A stretch of DNA of 13,757 bases from Larix sibirica (lineage: Eukaryota > Streptophyta > Pinopsida > Pinales > Pinaceae). The stretch's first letter is position 1. Every line of letters begins with the position of its first letter. Of the stretch, positions 1 to 8,368 are shown piece after piece. Where the stretch lies: contig NWUY0304514179.1 of NCBI GenBank assembly GCA_004151065.3, forward strand, positions 2,171 to 15,927. Reading direction: 5' to 3'. A program made the position numbers and the translations under genes. The notes below the pieces were generated by a model. That model searched no databases, was not told the DNA's origin, and worked only from the letters and a program-made list of their open reading frames with translations.

Positions 1-50
1 GGATGGTCACTGCTTGTACACAGCAGCATCATGCGGATGGTCACTGCTTG
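1..50. repeat. 34-bp-period direct repeat
   Basis: GGATGGTCACTGCTTG occurs at 1-16 and 35-50, identical. The first copy starts at the window edge, so the repeat may continue upstream. Confidence 0.85.
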
Positions 51-1845
51 AAGAAAATATGCAGGATGCCCAAATACACCCACAACGAATGGAAAAACGG
101 AGACAAAATCGAGCTTTTAACAAGTTCCGGGCGCATGAATAAAAATCGCGACTTCAACTCAAGAGCCAGTTTAAATCGTGAGTCAAAGAAAATCGGTGAA
201 CCCATGTAAAAATTGGCCAGTTTTGAATCGGATTGTTTAGGGCCAGAGTCTGATCTAAATCGTAAAATCGTGTTTTAAATCATGTTTCTGGTAACAAGGA
301 ACACAATATTGAGGATCTTACAATTGGAGCTCTTTAGAGTCGTAAATCTGATACTGTCATAATCTTAATATCACTGGGACTGCATAAGCTTTCTAAACTA
401 AATCTGTAATCATAACATATTCTGGTATTTAACACTGCAAAAACCAAGATGAATATTGCTAGCACAAAACAAAGCCTAATACAGAGAAGGCATAATAGCA
501 TAACAAATTCCTTGTCTCCTGGTGTTCTGGCCCATTCTGGTTTAGAGAGAATGTTGGTGCTTCTGCTCCTTAAGATAAGTTGTCATTGTTCTACAGGGCG
601 AGGACTTTATGCTCCATAGGATTGTCCTCCTCTGACATGATTAATTTCCAGCAGATTCTGGAAGTTTTAGGTCACCACAGATTCGAGCATACCCTTTTCT
701 GGGGATGTTGGAAGCACAAAGTGAAATGTTTCCCTTTGTGGGATGTTAGGGTGTTCCCCATCTGAAAAGGGGATGACTGAGTCCCCCCCCTGAAAACGGG
801 AGCACATGGGTGCTCCCCTTGAAATTCACCATTAGCCTTTGATAAATGTCTTTAAAAATATCAAAAAACCCCAATCCTAATTTGTCCATTCCCTCCCTAT
901 ACCCTACGTATTTACGACTTATAAAAGCACATAATTCAATGAAAAATACAATGGTGATTGTTACCTTTACAACTTACATGCCAGTGAAAATATTTATTTC
1001 ATGGTTTCGTTCATGTTTGTGATTTATTAAGATCATAAATGTGATTGTTTTTCATACGTTAACACTTAACACTTACATGTAGCATTTTTTATTTTCATAT
1101 TGAAATTCTTAGTTTTTAGGATTTTGGATAGGATCCCCTATGTATGTGTATTTCTCTGTGATATTCCCTAAAATTTCTGGGGTTTCTCCACACGTCCCTT
1201 GGATGTGTCTCTCCATTCCTTTGCCCCCTATTTCGAAAATTTTGTGGAACATTGATTTAATCAGTTCAGAGATTGATGGATTGCACATTGAAGTTCAATA
1301 GGAAAGATTGATGGATTTTAATTTTTAATCATATTGTTCTTGATGGTATTCCAATAAGTTAATACTTTTGGTAGACTTTATTTGAGAAACTGTTAGGTCC
1401 TGTGGTATTATCTGGATGGAGGAGTATACAATACCTTGACTTCTGTGATTGTTTTTAAGATATTTGAATAACTTCTTTTGGAGAGGATAGAGGGAATATG
1501 GGAGATGAGTCCTTGAGATTCAACTATTCATCTTTGTTTATAGATGGTTTAGTTAGCATGTCTTGGAAGAAACTTCTGTTTTGATTTGCAACTTCTGAAG
1601 GTTCTTTACTGTAGCAACACCATTGGGCAAAGTTATTTCAGAAGTTTGTTTGAAAATCTTTCCTTTATTTGCCATCACCTGGAAATATTTAGTATACCTT
1701 TCTCCAACTTTAAGCCAAACACCTTTTTGACTTTGAACACCAGAATTCTTTCCCTTCAGCTTGGCCCTTGGCTAGAAACACCTATTCTGCCTCTCTTTGT
1801 GTATTAATATTTTTGAGTAGCTTCTTGAGGCTTGTAGGCACTGGC
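51..1845. other. AT-rich non-coding stretch, no gene seen
   Basis: Only short open frames (about 60-75 codons) with no recognisable motif. The one structured spot is 783-817: an eight-base C run (783-790) followed by a perfect 7-bp inverted repeat GGGAGCA / TGCTCCC (798-804 and 811-817, 6-nt loop). I assign no function to it. Confidence 0.6.
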
Positions 1846-2187
1846 CACTCTTGAATAGATGGAATGTTTCCAAGATTGGTGTGAACACCCTCGACCAAGA
1901 TATTCTGGGTAACTCTGGGAAACTTCACACAAGCTTATGCTGGGCTAAAGTATCTAATACAAGATTCAAATACTCTAGATGCTTTGTGAATGTTCTACTA
2001 TATACAATGATATCATCAAAAATAACTATGATAATGTTGTGTTACCAAATACCTTGTTCATTAAGTGCTGAAGTGTAGTATGAGCATTGAAGTGACCTTG
2101 ATGAGTAGTAGCTGTAGTCTTTCACAAGATTAGTGCGAACACCCTCGCTCAAGATATTGCAGCTAAGTCTTGGCAAATTCACACTTG

Positions 2188-2757
2188 GATTATTTTTTAT
2201 TAAGCTTAAGTGGTGCTAAAGTATATATCACAAGATTCAAATGCTCAAGATGCTTTGTGAATATTCTACTATATACAAGGATATCATCAAAGAAAACTAT
2301 GCTAAAGTTGCGAAGATACTTACCAAATATCTTGTTTATCAAGGCTTGGCAGAGGCTGAGTGGCATCACTTGAGATTGGAAGTGGCCTTGATGAATGCTA
2401 GATGGAGTATTCTCTTGCTGTTCGAGTTGTATTGGTTTTTGACTGTATCTTCAATAAAGGTTATAATTATTTTTTATGAAGCTTGAGCTGTGCTAAAGTA
2501 TATATTACAAGATTCAAATGCTCAAGATGCTTTGTGAATATTCTATATACAAGGATATCATCAAAGAAAACTATGCCAAAGTTGCAAATATACTTACCAA
2601 ATATCTTATTTATTAAGGCTTGAATTGCAGTAGGAGTACTGCAGAGGCTGAGTGGCATCACTTGAAATTGGAAGTGGCCTTGATGAATGCTAGATGGAGT
2701 CTTCTCTTGCTGTTCGAGCTGTATTGGTTTTTGACTGTCTTTAATAAAGGTTATAAT
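2188..2757. repeat. About 280-bp tandem duplication of the RT catalytic core
   Basis: TATTTTTTATTAAGCTTAAG at 2188 and TATTTTTTATGAAGCTTGAG at 2468 begin two closely similar units that run to about 2467 and 2757. Small indels distinguish them: the second unit lacks one codon after the FDD motif (VYRIF instead of VYSRIF) and carries extra bases near 2625-2640. A more diverged related segment at about 1874-2098 is offset by about 254 bp from 2128. Confidence 0.85.
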
Positions 2758-2918
2758 ATTTTTGTAACATGTGGTTTGTACATAATCTTATGTATGTTGA
2801 AGCATAGGGAACTTATTATTTATAGTGATCGAATTAAGTGCTCTATAATCATTACAGGGTGTACGAACCATTCCATTTCCTTGACAAGATAACATTGACA
2901 ACACAATACTTCTTACTA

Positions 2919-3072
2919 GGAGTTATCCTCCCAACTTCTGAGTGCTTCTCCACAAGCCTTTCAATCTCAGACTTTCAAAAGTGATCATATCGATGGGAGT
3001 TATCCTCCCAACTTCCGAGTGCTTCTCCACAAGCCTTTCAATCTCAGACTTCTAAAAGTGATCATATCGTTG
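2919..3072. repeat. 77-bp tandem duplication within the RT relic
   Basis: The unit GGAGTTATCCTCCCAACTTC... occupies 2919-2995 and 2996-3072, with only a few substitutions. On the minus strand it repeats the segment encoding SEIERLVEK, an N-terminal RT block. Because 77 is not a multiple of three, the duplication shifts the frame of the relic. Confidence 0.9.
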
Positions 3073-3257
3073 GGAAATGAACCACTATGGGACCTTTAAT
3101 GGGGTCCAATAGCATGTTCCATGCCAGTCTGATGGGTGTTGTGCACACATCCTGAAAAACTGTTATACTTGTGGAGTAAGGTGGATAGCCTTGAGTGTAA
3201 ATTTGCTGACAAGGAGTTGCTTTCATATAGTACAAGTGAGCTGTGAATCCAAAGTGG

Positions 3258-3548
3258 CTAGCTCTTTGGGAGTGGCTTCATGATCATCTTTGTGGAAGGA
3301 AATGGATTTCTCCTGGTGGTTGGTGGAGTAGGTACATATGGAAATACGCCATTGATACTGAAAACATTTACTCCAACATTTGTGAGTCTTTTTGATGGTA
3401 AGGGTGCCCCCTTGTGCATAACACCTTCACACTTAATGGTAAATGCTGATGAGTAAGTGTTCAAAAATATCTAGGTGGTTGCCCAAATGCTTAACCTGTT
3501 CTCATCAAGACTGTTAAGTGTGCTACCATGATCAACTATAACAGTTAC
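3258..3548 (-). pseudogene. Retroviral-type aspartic protease relic of a Ty3/gypsy-type polyprotein
   Basis: Reading on the minus strand from 3548, the frame gives VTVIVDHGSTLNSL followed by about 80 further codons, interrupted once by TAG at 3471-3473. DHGST resembles the D-[ST]-G catalytic turn of retropepsins, but histidine replaces the Ser/Thr; the following LNSL fits the hydrophobic pattern after the active site. It lies upstream (in minus orientation) of the reverse transcriptase relic, as expected for a Ty3/gypsy pol with PR then RT. The gag side (3549-3860) is not recognisable. The call rests on one short motif plus context and is tentative. Confidence 0.4.
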
Positions 3549-3860
3549 CCTTCAATTTTTTAATATGGGCATAATACTTGAAGGTATCAAGTGTACCCCA
3601 ACCAGTGATTGGTGGCAAGGGAAACCATGGGTTCTCTTGTTTATAATGTTGGATGGAATTTGTTTTGTGATCTGGAGTCATTCTTTGTTCTGTAATAAGA
3701 ATGAGTATCCTCTGCACGTCCATATGTACAGTTGGATTGGTGTAGGTTGTTGCCATAAAAGGTTTTTGAGTATTGCAGATGTGGCCCTTAAATGAGGGTT
3801 GAGATCATTTACAATAGAGGTTCAATGGGAAAGAATTAGGGTTTTGTGTGGGTTGGGGGT

Positions 3861-4082
3861 AGAGGCTTTGATTTGTGGCATTTCATGCTTTTCCTCTTTC
3901 TGGGCCCTCCTATCATGTATGTGTGTATAGCCCCTGTTTCTAGATCTATGCATTTTCCTCTTAATAGCTTTAGAGGCTTTGATTTGTGGCATTTCATGCT
4001 TTCCCTCTTTCTGGGCCCTCCTATCATGTATGTGTGTATAATCCCTGTTTCTAGATCTATGCATTTTCCTCTTAATAGCTTC
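3861..4082. repeat. 111-bp tandem duplication just upstream of the first visible BZW exon
   Basis: Two head-to-tail copies at 3861-3971 and 3972-4082, each starting AGAGGCTTTGATTTGTGGCA and ending in TTAATAGCTT plus two bases. I count only about four differences, so the event looks recent compared with the pol relic. The unit is exactly 37 codons, which leaves one + and two - strand frames open through both copies. Those frames encode repetitive peptides unlike any family I know, and I do not call them genes. Confidence 0.92.
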
Positions 4083-4271
4083 AACATGACACACTTGTCA
4101 CTTCTAGCTATATTAACGACTTTCAAACATTTTTACCTCAATTTTGATTTCTATGATTCTATCCCTAGATATGAAATATTGATGTCCCATTCTAAATCTG
4201 CAGAGGGTATTTTTGGACTATAATTTATTTCAATTTAGCTATTGATGCCGATGTTCACTGACATGATGTAG

Positions 4272-4765
4272 GTGGTTTTCATTGGAGGTCGCACACAACC
4301 GGGTACCATAAAACCTGAAGAAGGGGATCGGCATCCTAATGCTGTTTTGAATTGTGAACCTTCAAGGCAGAATATCTTGCCATCTGTTCTGTATATACAG
4401 AAGATACTTCGCAGGAGGCCTTTCCTCATCAAGAACCTTGAAAATGTTATGCGACGTTTTTTGCAGTCCCTTGAGCTTTTTGAGGACAATGAAAGGAAAA
4501 AGCTTGCAATTTTTACTGCACTCACATTCTCTCAGAAATTATCTGGGCTTCCACCAGAAACCGTTTTTCAGCCTCTGCTTAAAGACAACCTTGTTTCCAA
4601 GGGAATTGTGCTTTCATTCATCACAGATTTTTTTAAGGAGTATTTGGTAGATAACAGTCTTGATGATCTCATAGCATTGCTGAAGCGAGGGAAGATAGAA
4701 GATAATCTTCTTGATTTGTTCCCAATTCAAAAGCGCACTACTGAAGCTTTTGCAGAACACTTCAG
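4272..4765 (+). CDS. BZW: BZW/5MP coding exon a (first visible exon, internal)
   Basis: 494 nt encoding 164 residues plus two bases of the next codon. The acceptor is ...gatgtag/GTGGTT, with a CTGAC branch-point-like site at 4258-4262 and a poor pyrimidine tract. In frame, the TAG of the acceptor immediately precedes the exon, so the reading frame opens exactly here. The donor is TTCAG/gtgagg. The protein begins VVFIGGRTQ, which in homologues follows a conserved YGDxFFE stretch. That places the missing upstream exon boundary right before the first valine and supports an acceptor rather than a start codon. Confidence 0.92.
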
Positions 4766-6872
4766 GTGAGGAGATTTTTTGTTTGAACCAAACTTTAAAG
4801 TTGCATGTATTTTCTGTTGATTGCTGTTAACATGTCTTTTGAACTTTTTATGTGGCAGCAAGGAGGGTTTGGGAGCTCTTGTTGAATATAATGAAAAGAA
4901 AATGTTTGATGTGAAATTAAAGGACATGAAGACTTCATTAACAACTCTGATTGCAGACAATGCTGATATTTCGGAAGTGATTGAAACTGTAAAGCAGCGC
5001 CATAAAGAGTCAAAGTTACCTGATATTGAAGTAGTGCGTATCTTATGGGATGCTATTATGGATGCTGTACAGTGGTCTGGCAAAAACCAGCAACAAAATT
5101 CAAATTTGGCATTGCGTCAAGTTAGTATTTAATCTTTTCTCACTGTGTAGTAAATTTTGTTTTCTCCATGTGTTATGCCTCGTCATATCATGAGCATTTT
5201 TATGGATTTTTACTGAATTGTAAGAAGTATTTTATTCTTGTTCAGTGTTTATTATGTTTACTACTTTTAGGCTATATTAGAATCTAATGGGAAAAATACT
5301 TCCATGGATAACTGTTTTAAAAGCTTCAGCTGCATGGCATTTTGCTACTTTCAAGAATTATGTGTCTTATTACACGTTTTGATGTTAACAAACTGTCAAT
5401 TGATTAGCCATTTTTATCGGAAATTAGTTACAGAATTTAGACAGATTCAAGTTTAATCCTTCAATCATGAGTTTTCATGGAGGTTTCATTCAATGCAAAA
5501 GCTGTGCATGTCTTTATTTTGCCTTCAGTTTGGTTACACTGACTTTGCTCACATATTGATATGATGCATTTTTTTTAGCATTGGATAGAGTCTTTTATTA
5601 ATGTTTTTTGGTTTTAGCTCACTAGCAATCCAAAAGTCAATAGTTAGAACGTGCATTTATGTTTGGACAATTATTATCTTGCAATTGCATTATTAATTGG
5701 GGAATTATTATCTTGCAATTGCATTATTAATATATTCTATGTAGGGATTAGTAATGCATGCAGCGTTTGTATTCACGAATTTCCATCCACCTTTTGCATT
5801 GAGGGAATTAATTGCATTATTAATATGTTCGAAGTAGGGATTAGTAATGCATGCAGCGTTTGTATTCACGGTTTTCCATCCAGCATTATGTACTTCCTTT
5901 TTCCATGGAAAACTTCCTCAGAGAATTCCTATAGGACATTCCTTGCATTCTTGTGAATGGTGCGTGGGGTAAATGCTGCCAGTCTATTACACATACTTCT
6001 AACTCAGAGGGATTCAGAGGGATTATACCAGACTTGAACCTATGACTCTCTGCCTTGAAGCTGGCATGTTCAAAGCAAGTGAAGCAACCCATTGGGCTAC
6101 CATGACCTCTCTGCCTTGAAGCTGGCACATGCAATATTTGTAATGATGGTCATTCATCTGACATGGATATTTGCCCTTCCATGTAAAATGGCAGCATCTG
6201 TTGTTTCTCAGCTGGCATATGGAATTCATTAGTTTCCTGGTTCTTTTATCTGAAGTCTCAACGGTGTAGTCATAAGTGTTGTGCATGATATTTTGGAAAC
6301 TGTATAAAGCTTACATGTTTTATTAAATATCTTCTCTATTTTGTTGAATTTTCAGGTTAAGACATGGGCAAAACTCCTTGACAGTTTCTGTACAACCGCA
6401 AAACTGCAGTTGGAGATAATGTACAAGATACAAATTCAGTGTTACGAGGATGCTAAACTCATGAAACTGTTCCCAGAAATAGTAAGGTCTCTCTATGATG
6501 AGGATGTTCTTGCTGAAGATACCATTCTGATGTGGTTTCGCAAAGGCAGTAACCCAAAGGGCAGGTATTAACAGCCTGGCATGCTTTTATTCTTTGTTTC
6601 TTTTACCACTTCATTATTGGGTAATGCAATTAATTTGGTTTTAGACAAATTTTAATTGGTATGATTTGGAAAATTTAGGACTCTATTAAAATGAGATTTC
6701 AATGGCTTGAATAAGCAACTCTTCGGATTCTGTAAAGCTTGTTCTTTTATTATAGTTTGATTTGTTGTCAGGGTGAAAATCTGATGTAATTTGGGGCATT
6801 TGCAGGCAAACTTTTGTGAAGTCACTGGAGCCTTTTGTGAAATGGTTGGAGGAAGCTGAAGAAGAAGAATAA
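4272..6872 (+). CDS. BZW: eIF5-mimic protein (BZW/5MP, W2-domain translation regulator), 3' four exons
   Basis: Spliced join 4272-4765, 4859-5120, 6356-6564, 6806-6872 (1,032 nt, 343 residues plus TAA). I recognise the protein from its resemblance to plant basic leucine zipper and W2 domain proteins: FIGGRTQ at the start, then QKILRRRPFLIKNLENV, FLQSLELFEDNERKKLAIFT, LPPETVFQPLLKDNL and KGRQTFVKSLEPF. Residues about 1-165 are the helical MIF4G/HEAT-like middle. Residues about 180-343 are the W2 domain, with aromatic/acidic boxes at about 220-237 (IEVVRILWDAIMDAV) and at the C-terminus (WLEEAEEEE). Animal family members act in the cytosol, binding eIF2 and eIF3 through W2 and competing with eIF5, which tightens start-codon choice; the plant role is inferred by homology. 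Plant homologues are about 410 residues, so about 68 N-terminal residues are missing here. The frame has no break and looks functional. No initiator ATG is visible: the first codon, GTG, follows a TAG that belongs to the splice acceptor. Confidence 0.93.
4766..4858 (+). other. BZW intron 1 of those visible (93 bp)
   Basis: GT-AG intron, donor gtgagg, acceptor tgtggcag, T-rich. It interrupts a serine codon (AG/C, phase 2). Unlike its neighbours it is short and carries no repeat. Confidence 0.92.
4859..5120 (+). CDS. BZW: BZW/5MP coding exon b, start of W2 domain
   Basis: 262 nt giving residues 165-252 of the visible protein, from SKEGLGALVEY to NLALRQ. It holds the first W2 aromatic/acidic box around IEVVRILWDAIMDAVQW. 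It ends in phase 0 at CAA/gttagt. Reading through the donor would stop three codons later, so the exon end is well defined. Confidence 0.93.
5669..5731. repeat. 34-bp-spaced direct repeat, intron 2
   Basis: A 29-bp string starting AATTATTATCTTGCAATTGC occurs at 5669-5697 and again at 5703-5731. The two copies are identical, and the second overlaps the start of the 93-bp repeat that follows. Confidence 0.9.
5718..5882. repeat. 93-bp-period tandem duplication, intron 2
   Basis: About 72 bp beginning ATTGCATTATTAATAT and containing GGGATTAGTAATGCATGCAG occurs at 5718-5789 and 5811-5882, separated by about 21 bp of dissimilar sequence. The copies differ at only a few positions. The period is a multiple of three, so the short + frame through it repeats the same peptide motif; I take that as a by-product of the duplication, not as a gene. 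Confidence 0.88.
6000..6130 (-). mobile_element. tRNA-derived SINE fragment in BZW intron 2
   Basis: On the minus strand an RNA polymerase III A box, TAGCCCAATGG (6089-6099), fits TRGYNNARNNG at every position. A B box, GGTTCAAGTCT (6030-6040), matches GGTTCRANNCC at 10 of 11. They lie about 60 nt apart in the tRNA order. The sequence around them reads like a tRNA-related SINE head rather than a tRNA, since I find no acceptor-stem pairing. A 21-bp segment, CTCTCTGCCTTGAAGCTGGC plus one A, occurs at 6046-6066 and 6107-6127, and a 10-bp unit TCAGAGGGAT is doubled at 6004-6023. No clear target-site duplication was found, so the ends are approximate. Confidence 0.6.
6356..6564 (+). CDS. BZW: BZW/5MP coding exon c, W2 domain
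   Basis: 209 nt, residues 253-322. It runs from VKTWAKLLDSFC through MYKIQIQCYEDAKLMKLFPE to MWFRKGSNPKG and ends in phase 2 inside an arginine codon (AG/G). Acceptor ttttcag/GTTAAG, donor GGCAG/gtatta. The conserved QCYEDAKLMKLF segment is the helical core of W2. Confidence 0.93.
6565..6805 (+). other. BZW intron 3 of those visible (241 bp)
   Basis: GT-AG intron, donor gtatta, acceptor catttgcag, T-rich and free of visible repeats. Confidence 0.92.
6806..6872 (+). CDS. BZW: BZW/5MP last coding exon, acidic C-terminus
   Basis: 67 nt completing arginine 322 and adding QTFVKSLEPFVKWLEEAEEEE then TAA. The final tryptophan and glutamate run is the second W2 aromatic/acidic box, which in the animal family contacts the basic tail of eIF2-beta. 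The end of the protein matches the usual family C-terminus, so the gene is complete at its 3' end. Confidence 0.94.
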
Positions 6873-7150
6873 TTTTACTTAGATTAGAAGCTTAGTTACG
6901 ACTATATGATATATTGTGTTCAGTTGGTTTGTCAACTGTTTAATTACCAAATAAGTTTTACATTGACAATTTATGAGATCATAGTGCTACGGTTGTTATT
7001 AAGTTATGGTGTGCGAGCAGATATACTTTAATTGGATTCTGTTGGACTTTGCATTGCCCAGAATTGTTGTTTCGTATCTATAGTTTCCCTTGTGATTTGA
7101 TTAGTTTGTATGTCTATATGACAGTGACTTCATGTTTCCCTTGTGTGTCC
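6873..7150 (+). other. Probable 3' UTR of BZW
   Basis: T-rich, non-coding sequence directly after the TAA. AATAAG at 6950-6955 is a weak near-upstream polyadenylation element and T-rich stretches follow. No canonical AATAAA is present nearby, so the cleavage site and the end of this feature are a guess. Confidence 0.45.
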
Positions 7151-8040
7151 TTGATCGTTACTGCCTAATTTTTTCTAGGAACACTATTTCTTGAGATATT
7201 TTAGAAGAGTCTTAGAAAAATATTAAAACTCGTACACCATAGACAAATGAGAGTTCAAATTCATTCTTTTCTTCGATCAACGACTTTTTTTGCTATATAA
7301 CCTTCTAAAGTTCTATGTACAAGGATTGAATAATCTGAATCTCATATGCAGTGTACTTAGAGAGTTTATATGTATTTTTGGATGAAATATTGAATTCTTT
7401 AAGAAACGCTCGAAGGATTTATTTGTGTTGTCCGGCATTGCAAAACTTGGTCCGTTGTTACCTGTACGTAGGTCTTCACTGCGGATGACCGTCTTAAAAA
7501 TGGAACACGCCTGGTAATTGTGAGACTGGTACACTTTTTCTTAGAAACAGAACATAGAAACCAGGTTTTGTTTTTTTCCTTTATTCTAAGTTTAAGGTTC
7601 ACACCACTCTCACTTCTTTGTTGTTTCACACTCACACCTGCGAGGTAGGGCTGTCTTGATTTCACATTCCCATAGATGACGCTGGTAGATGACGCTTATG
7701 ATCAAGTAGAGGTTGATTATGACCAGTGAATAGCTATGCCTCTTTCCGTTTCTCTTTTTCCCATATTATTCAAGGCTGATGCTATAAAAATTTGTGGTTT
7801 TGCCTATACATTGTTTTTAACTATTTTGAATGTCCCCTCAAGTACGGGGGTCTTTCCACGTTCCTGAGATGCGTCCATTCGTTTTTTAGATGCATCCTTT
7901 CTACTCGTTCTGTGATGCATCCCATCCCCGAGACATTCTTATGGGCGCATGCTTTAGTCCATCATGTGGAATTTGTTTATTGGATCAGATGCTTTGTTGA
8001 AATCCTTTAAAAATGTGCCTGGTTTTTGGGCAGGTGATTA
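7151..8040. other. Intergenic stretch, no gene seen
   Basis: Open frames reach only 70-90 codons (for example 7399-7665 minus and 7792-8010 plus) and show no family motif. TAGATGACGCT is doubled at about 7673-7697. No promoter, RNA or transposon end could be supported. Confidence 0.5.
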
Positions 8041-8152
8041 ATATTCTGAATTTCACATGTTTTTAAGGTGATTCATTTTGTAGTCAAGTCTCATTCATAT
8101 TCTGAATTTCACGTGTTTGTAAGGTGATTCATTTTGTAGTCGGGTTTTATTA
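8041..8152. repeat. 56-bp tandem duplication
   Basis: ATATTCTGAATTTCACATGT at 8041 and ATATTCTGAATTTCACGTGT at 8097 begin two units (8041-8096, 8097-8152) that both continue through GGTGATTCATTTTGTAGTC. The second unit is interrupted by the SINE-like insert that starts at 8139. Confidence 0.88.
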
Positions 8153-8353
8153 GTGTGATTGGTTTCCAAGGTTCTGTTTGTTGGGCAGTCCAGGTTTGAA
8201 ACTCTGCAGTAGTGAGAGGATACCAAAAAATCCAACCATGTTAAGGGTTGGTGTGGCCCAGGCAGGTGGTTTTGATGTGGTTTAGATGCTCTTAGGTTGT
8301 AATTTCTTAGACCCCAAGCTAGTCCTGCAAATCATGGACACTGACAAAAAAAA
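8139..8353 (+). mobile_element. SINE-like retroposon, 215 bp, with A-tail and target-site duplication
   Basis: The insert lies between GTGATTCATTTTGTA (8124-8138) and GTGATTCATTTTATA (8354-8368), a 15-bp flank pair with one mismatch. It ends in eight A residues (8346-8353). Degenerate polymerase III boxes sit where a tRNA-derived head needs them: an A-box-like TGGTTTCCAAG (8160-8170, 9 of 11) and a B-box-like GGTTTGAAACT (8193-8203, 9 of 11), about 21 and 54 nt from the 5' end. A-tail, flanks and length fit LINE-mobilised retroposition. The flank word is also part of the local 56-bp repeat, so a chance match to a third repeat copy is the main alternative. Confidence 0.55.
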
Positions 8354-8368
8354 GTGATTCATTTTATA

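Larger units (their letters stand above)
1850..3130 (-). pseudogene. Ty3/gypsy-type reverse transcriptase relic with three copies of the catalytic core
   Basis: The minus strand encodes dispersed blocks of a Ty3/gypsy-type RT in the right order. First comes SEIERLVEKHSEVGRI (about 3050-2920, duplicated). Next is CNDYRALNSITINNKFPM (about 2870-2800), the block before the first catalytic Asp. Then GHFQFQVMPLSLC, and the active site VFFDDILVY (2545-2571). A second core follows (VFFDDILVYSRIF, 2271-2297), continuing into SKCEFAK and SEGVRTN, and a third (VIFDDIIVY, 2000-2026) continues into EYLG and EGVHTN. Stops and frameshifts separate the blocks, so nothing here can make a working enzyme. The longest intact piece is 64 codons (2467-2661). 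Integrase and RNase H domains and LTRs were not found around it. Confidence 0.8.
1..4271 (+). other. Probable upstream intron of BZW (partial), filled with retroelement relics
   Basis: The first visible BZW exon starts at an acceptor in mid-protein, and I found no sequence encoding the missing first ~68 residues in 1-4271. The simplest reading is that all of this is one intron of at least 4.2 kb, with exon 1 outside the window. Its contents (51-1845 featureless, 1850-3548 retroelement relic, 3861-4082 duplication) are listed separately. A very short or divergent upstream exon inside this span cannot be excluded by eye. Confidence 0.55.
5121..6355 (+). other. BZW intron 2 of those visible (1,235 bp), repeat-rich
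   Basis: GT-AG intron with donor gttagt and acceptor aattttcag. The first 500 bp shows nothing recognisable. The second half holds two nested direct repeats (5669-5731 and 5718-5882) and a minus-strand tRNA-derived SINE (about 6000-6130). The short open frames inside it do not resemble any protein I know. Confidence 0.9.

Noticed and set aside
3-209. 68-codon + strand frame at the window start as the missing first exon of BZW
   Set aside because: The translation shows none of the expected N-terminal features of the family (a basic start, then YGDxFFE at the exon end), and no donor fits the phase of exon a.
798-817. GGGAGCA/TGCTCCC hairpin as a transcription terminator
   Set aside because: Bacterial-type terminators are not meaningful in plant nuclear DNA and no gene ends here.
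1850-3548. Endogenous plant pararetrovirus instead of an LTR retrotransposon
   Set aside because: No movement-protein or coat-like motif was seen; the RT blocks read more like Ty3/gypsy, though this is judged by eye only.
3822-4223. Overlapping open frames on both strands around the 111-bp dimer as real genes
   Set aside because: They stay open because the repeat unit is a multiple of three. No family resemblance, no promoter or splice context.
6000-6130. Functional tRNA gene on the minus strand
   Set aside because: A and B boxes are present, but I could not pair an acceptor stem or find an anticodon loop; a SINE explains the boxes better.
7399-7665. 88-codon minus-strand frame as a small protein gene
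   Set aside because: No motif, no conserved context, and length within what chance gives in this region.
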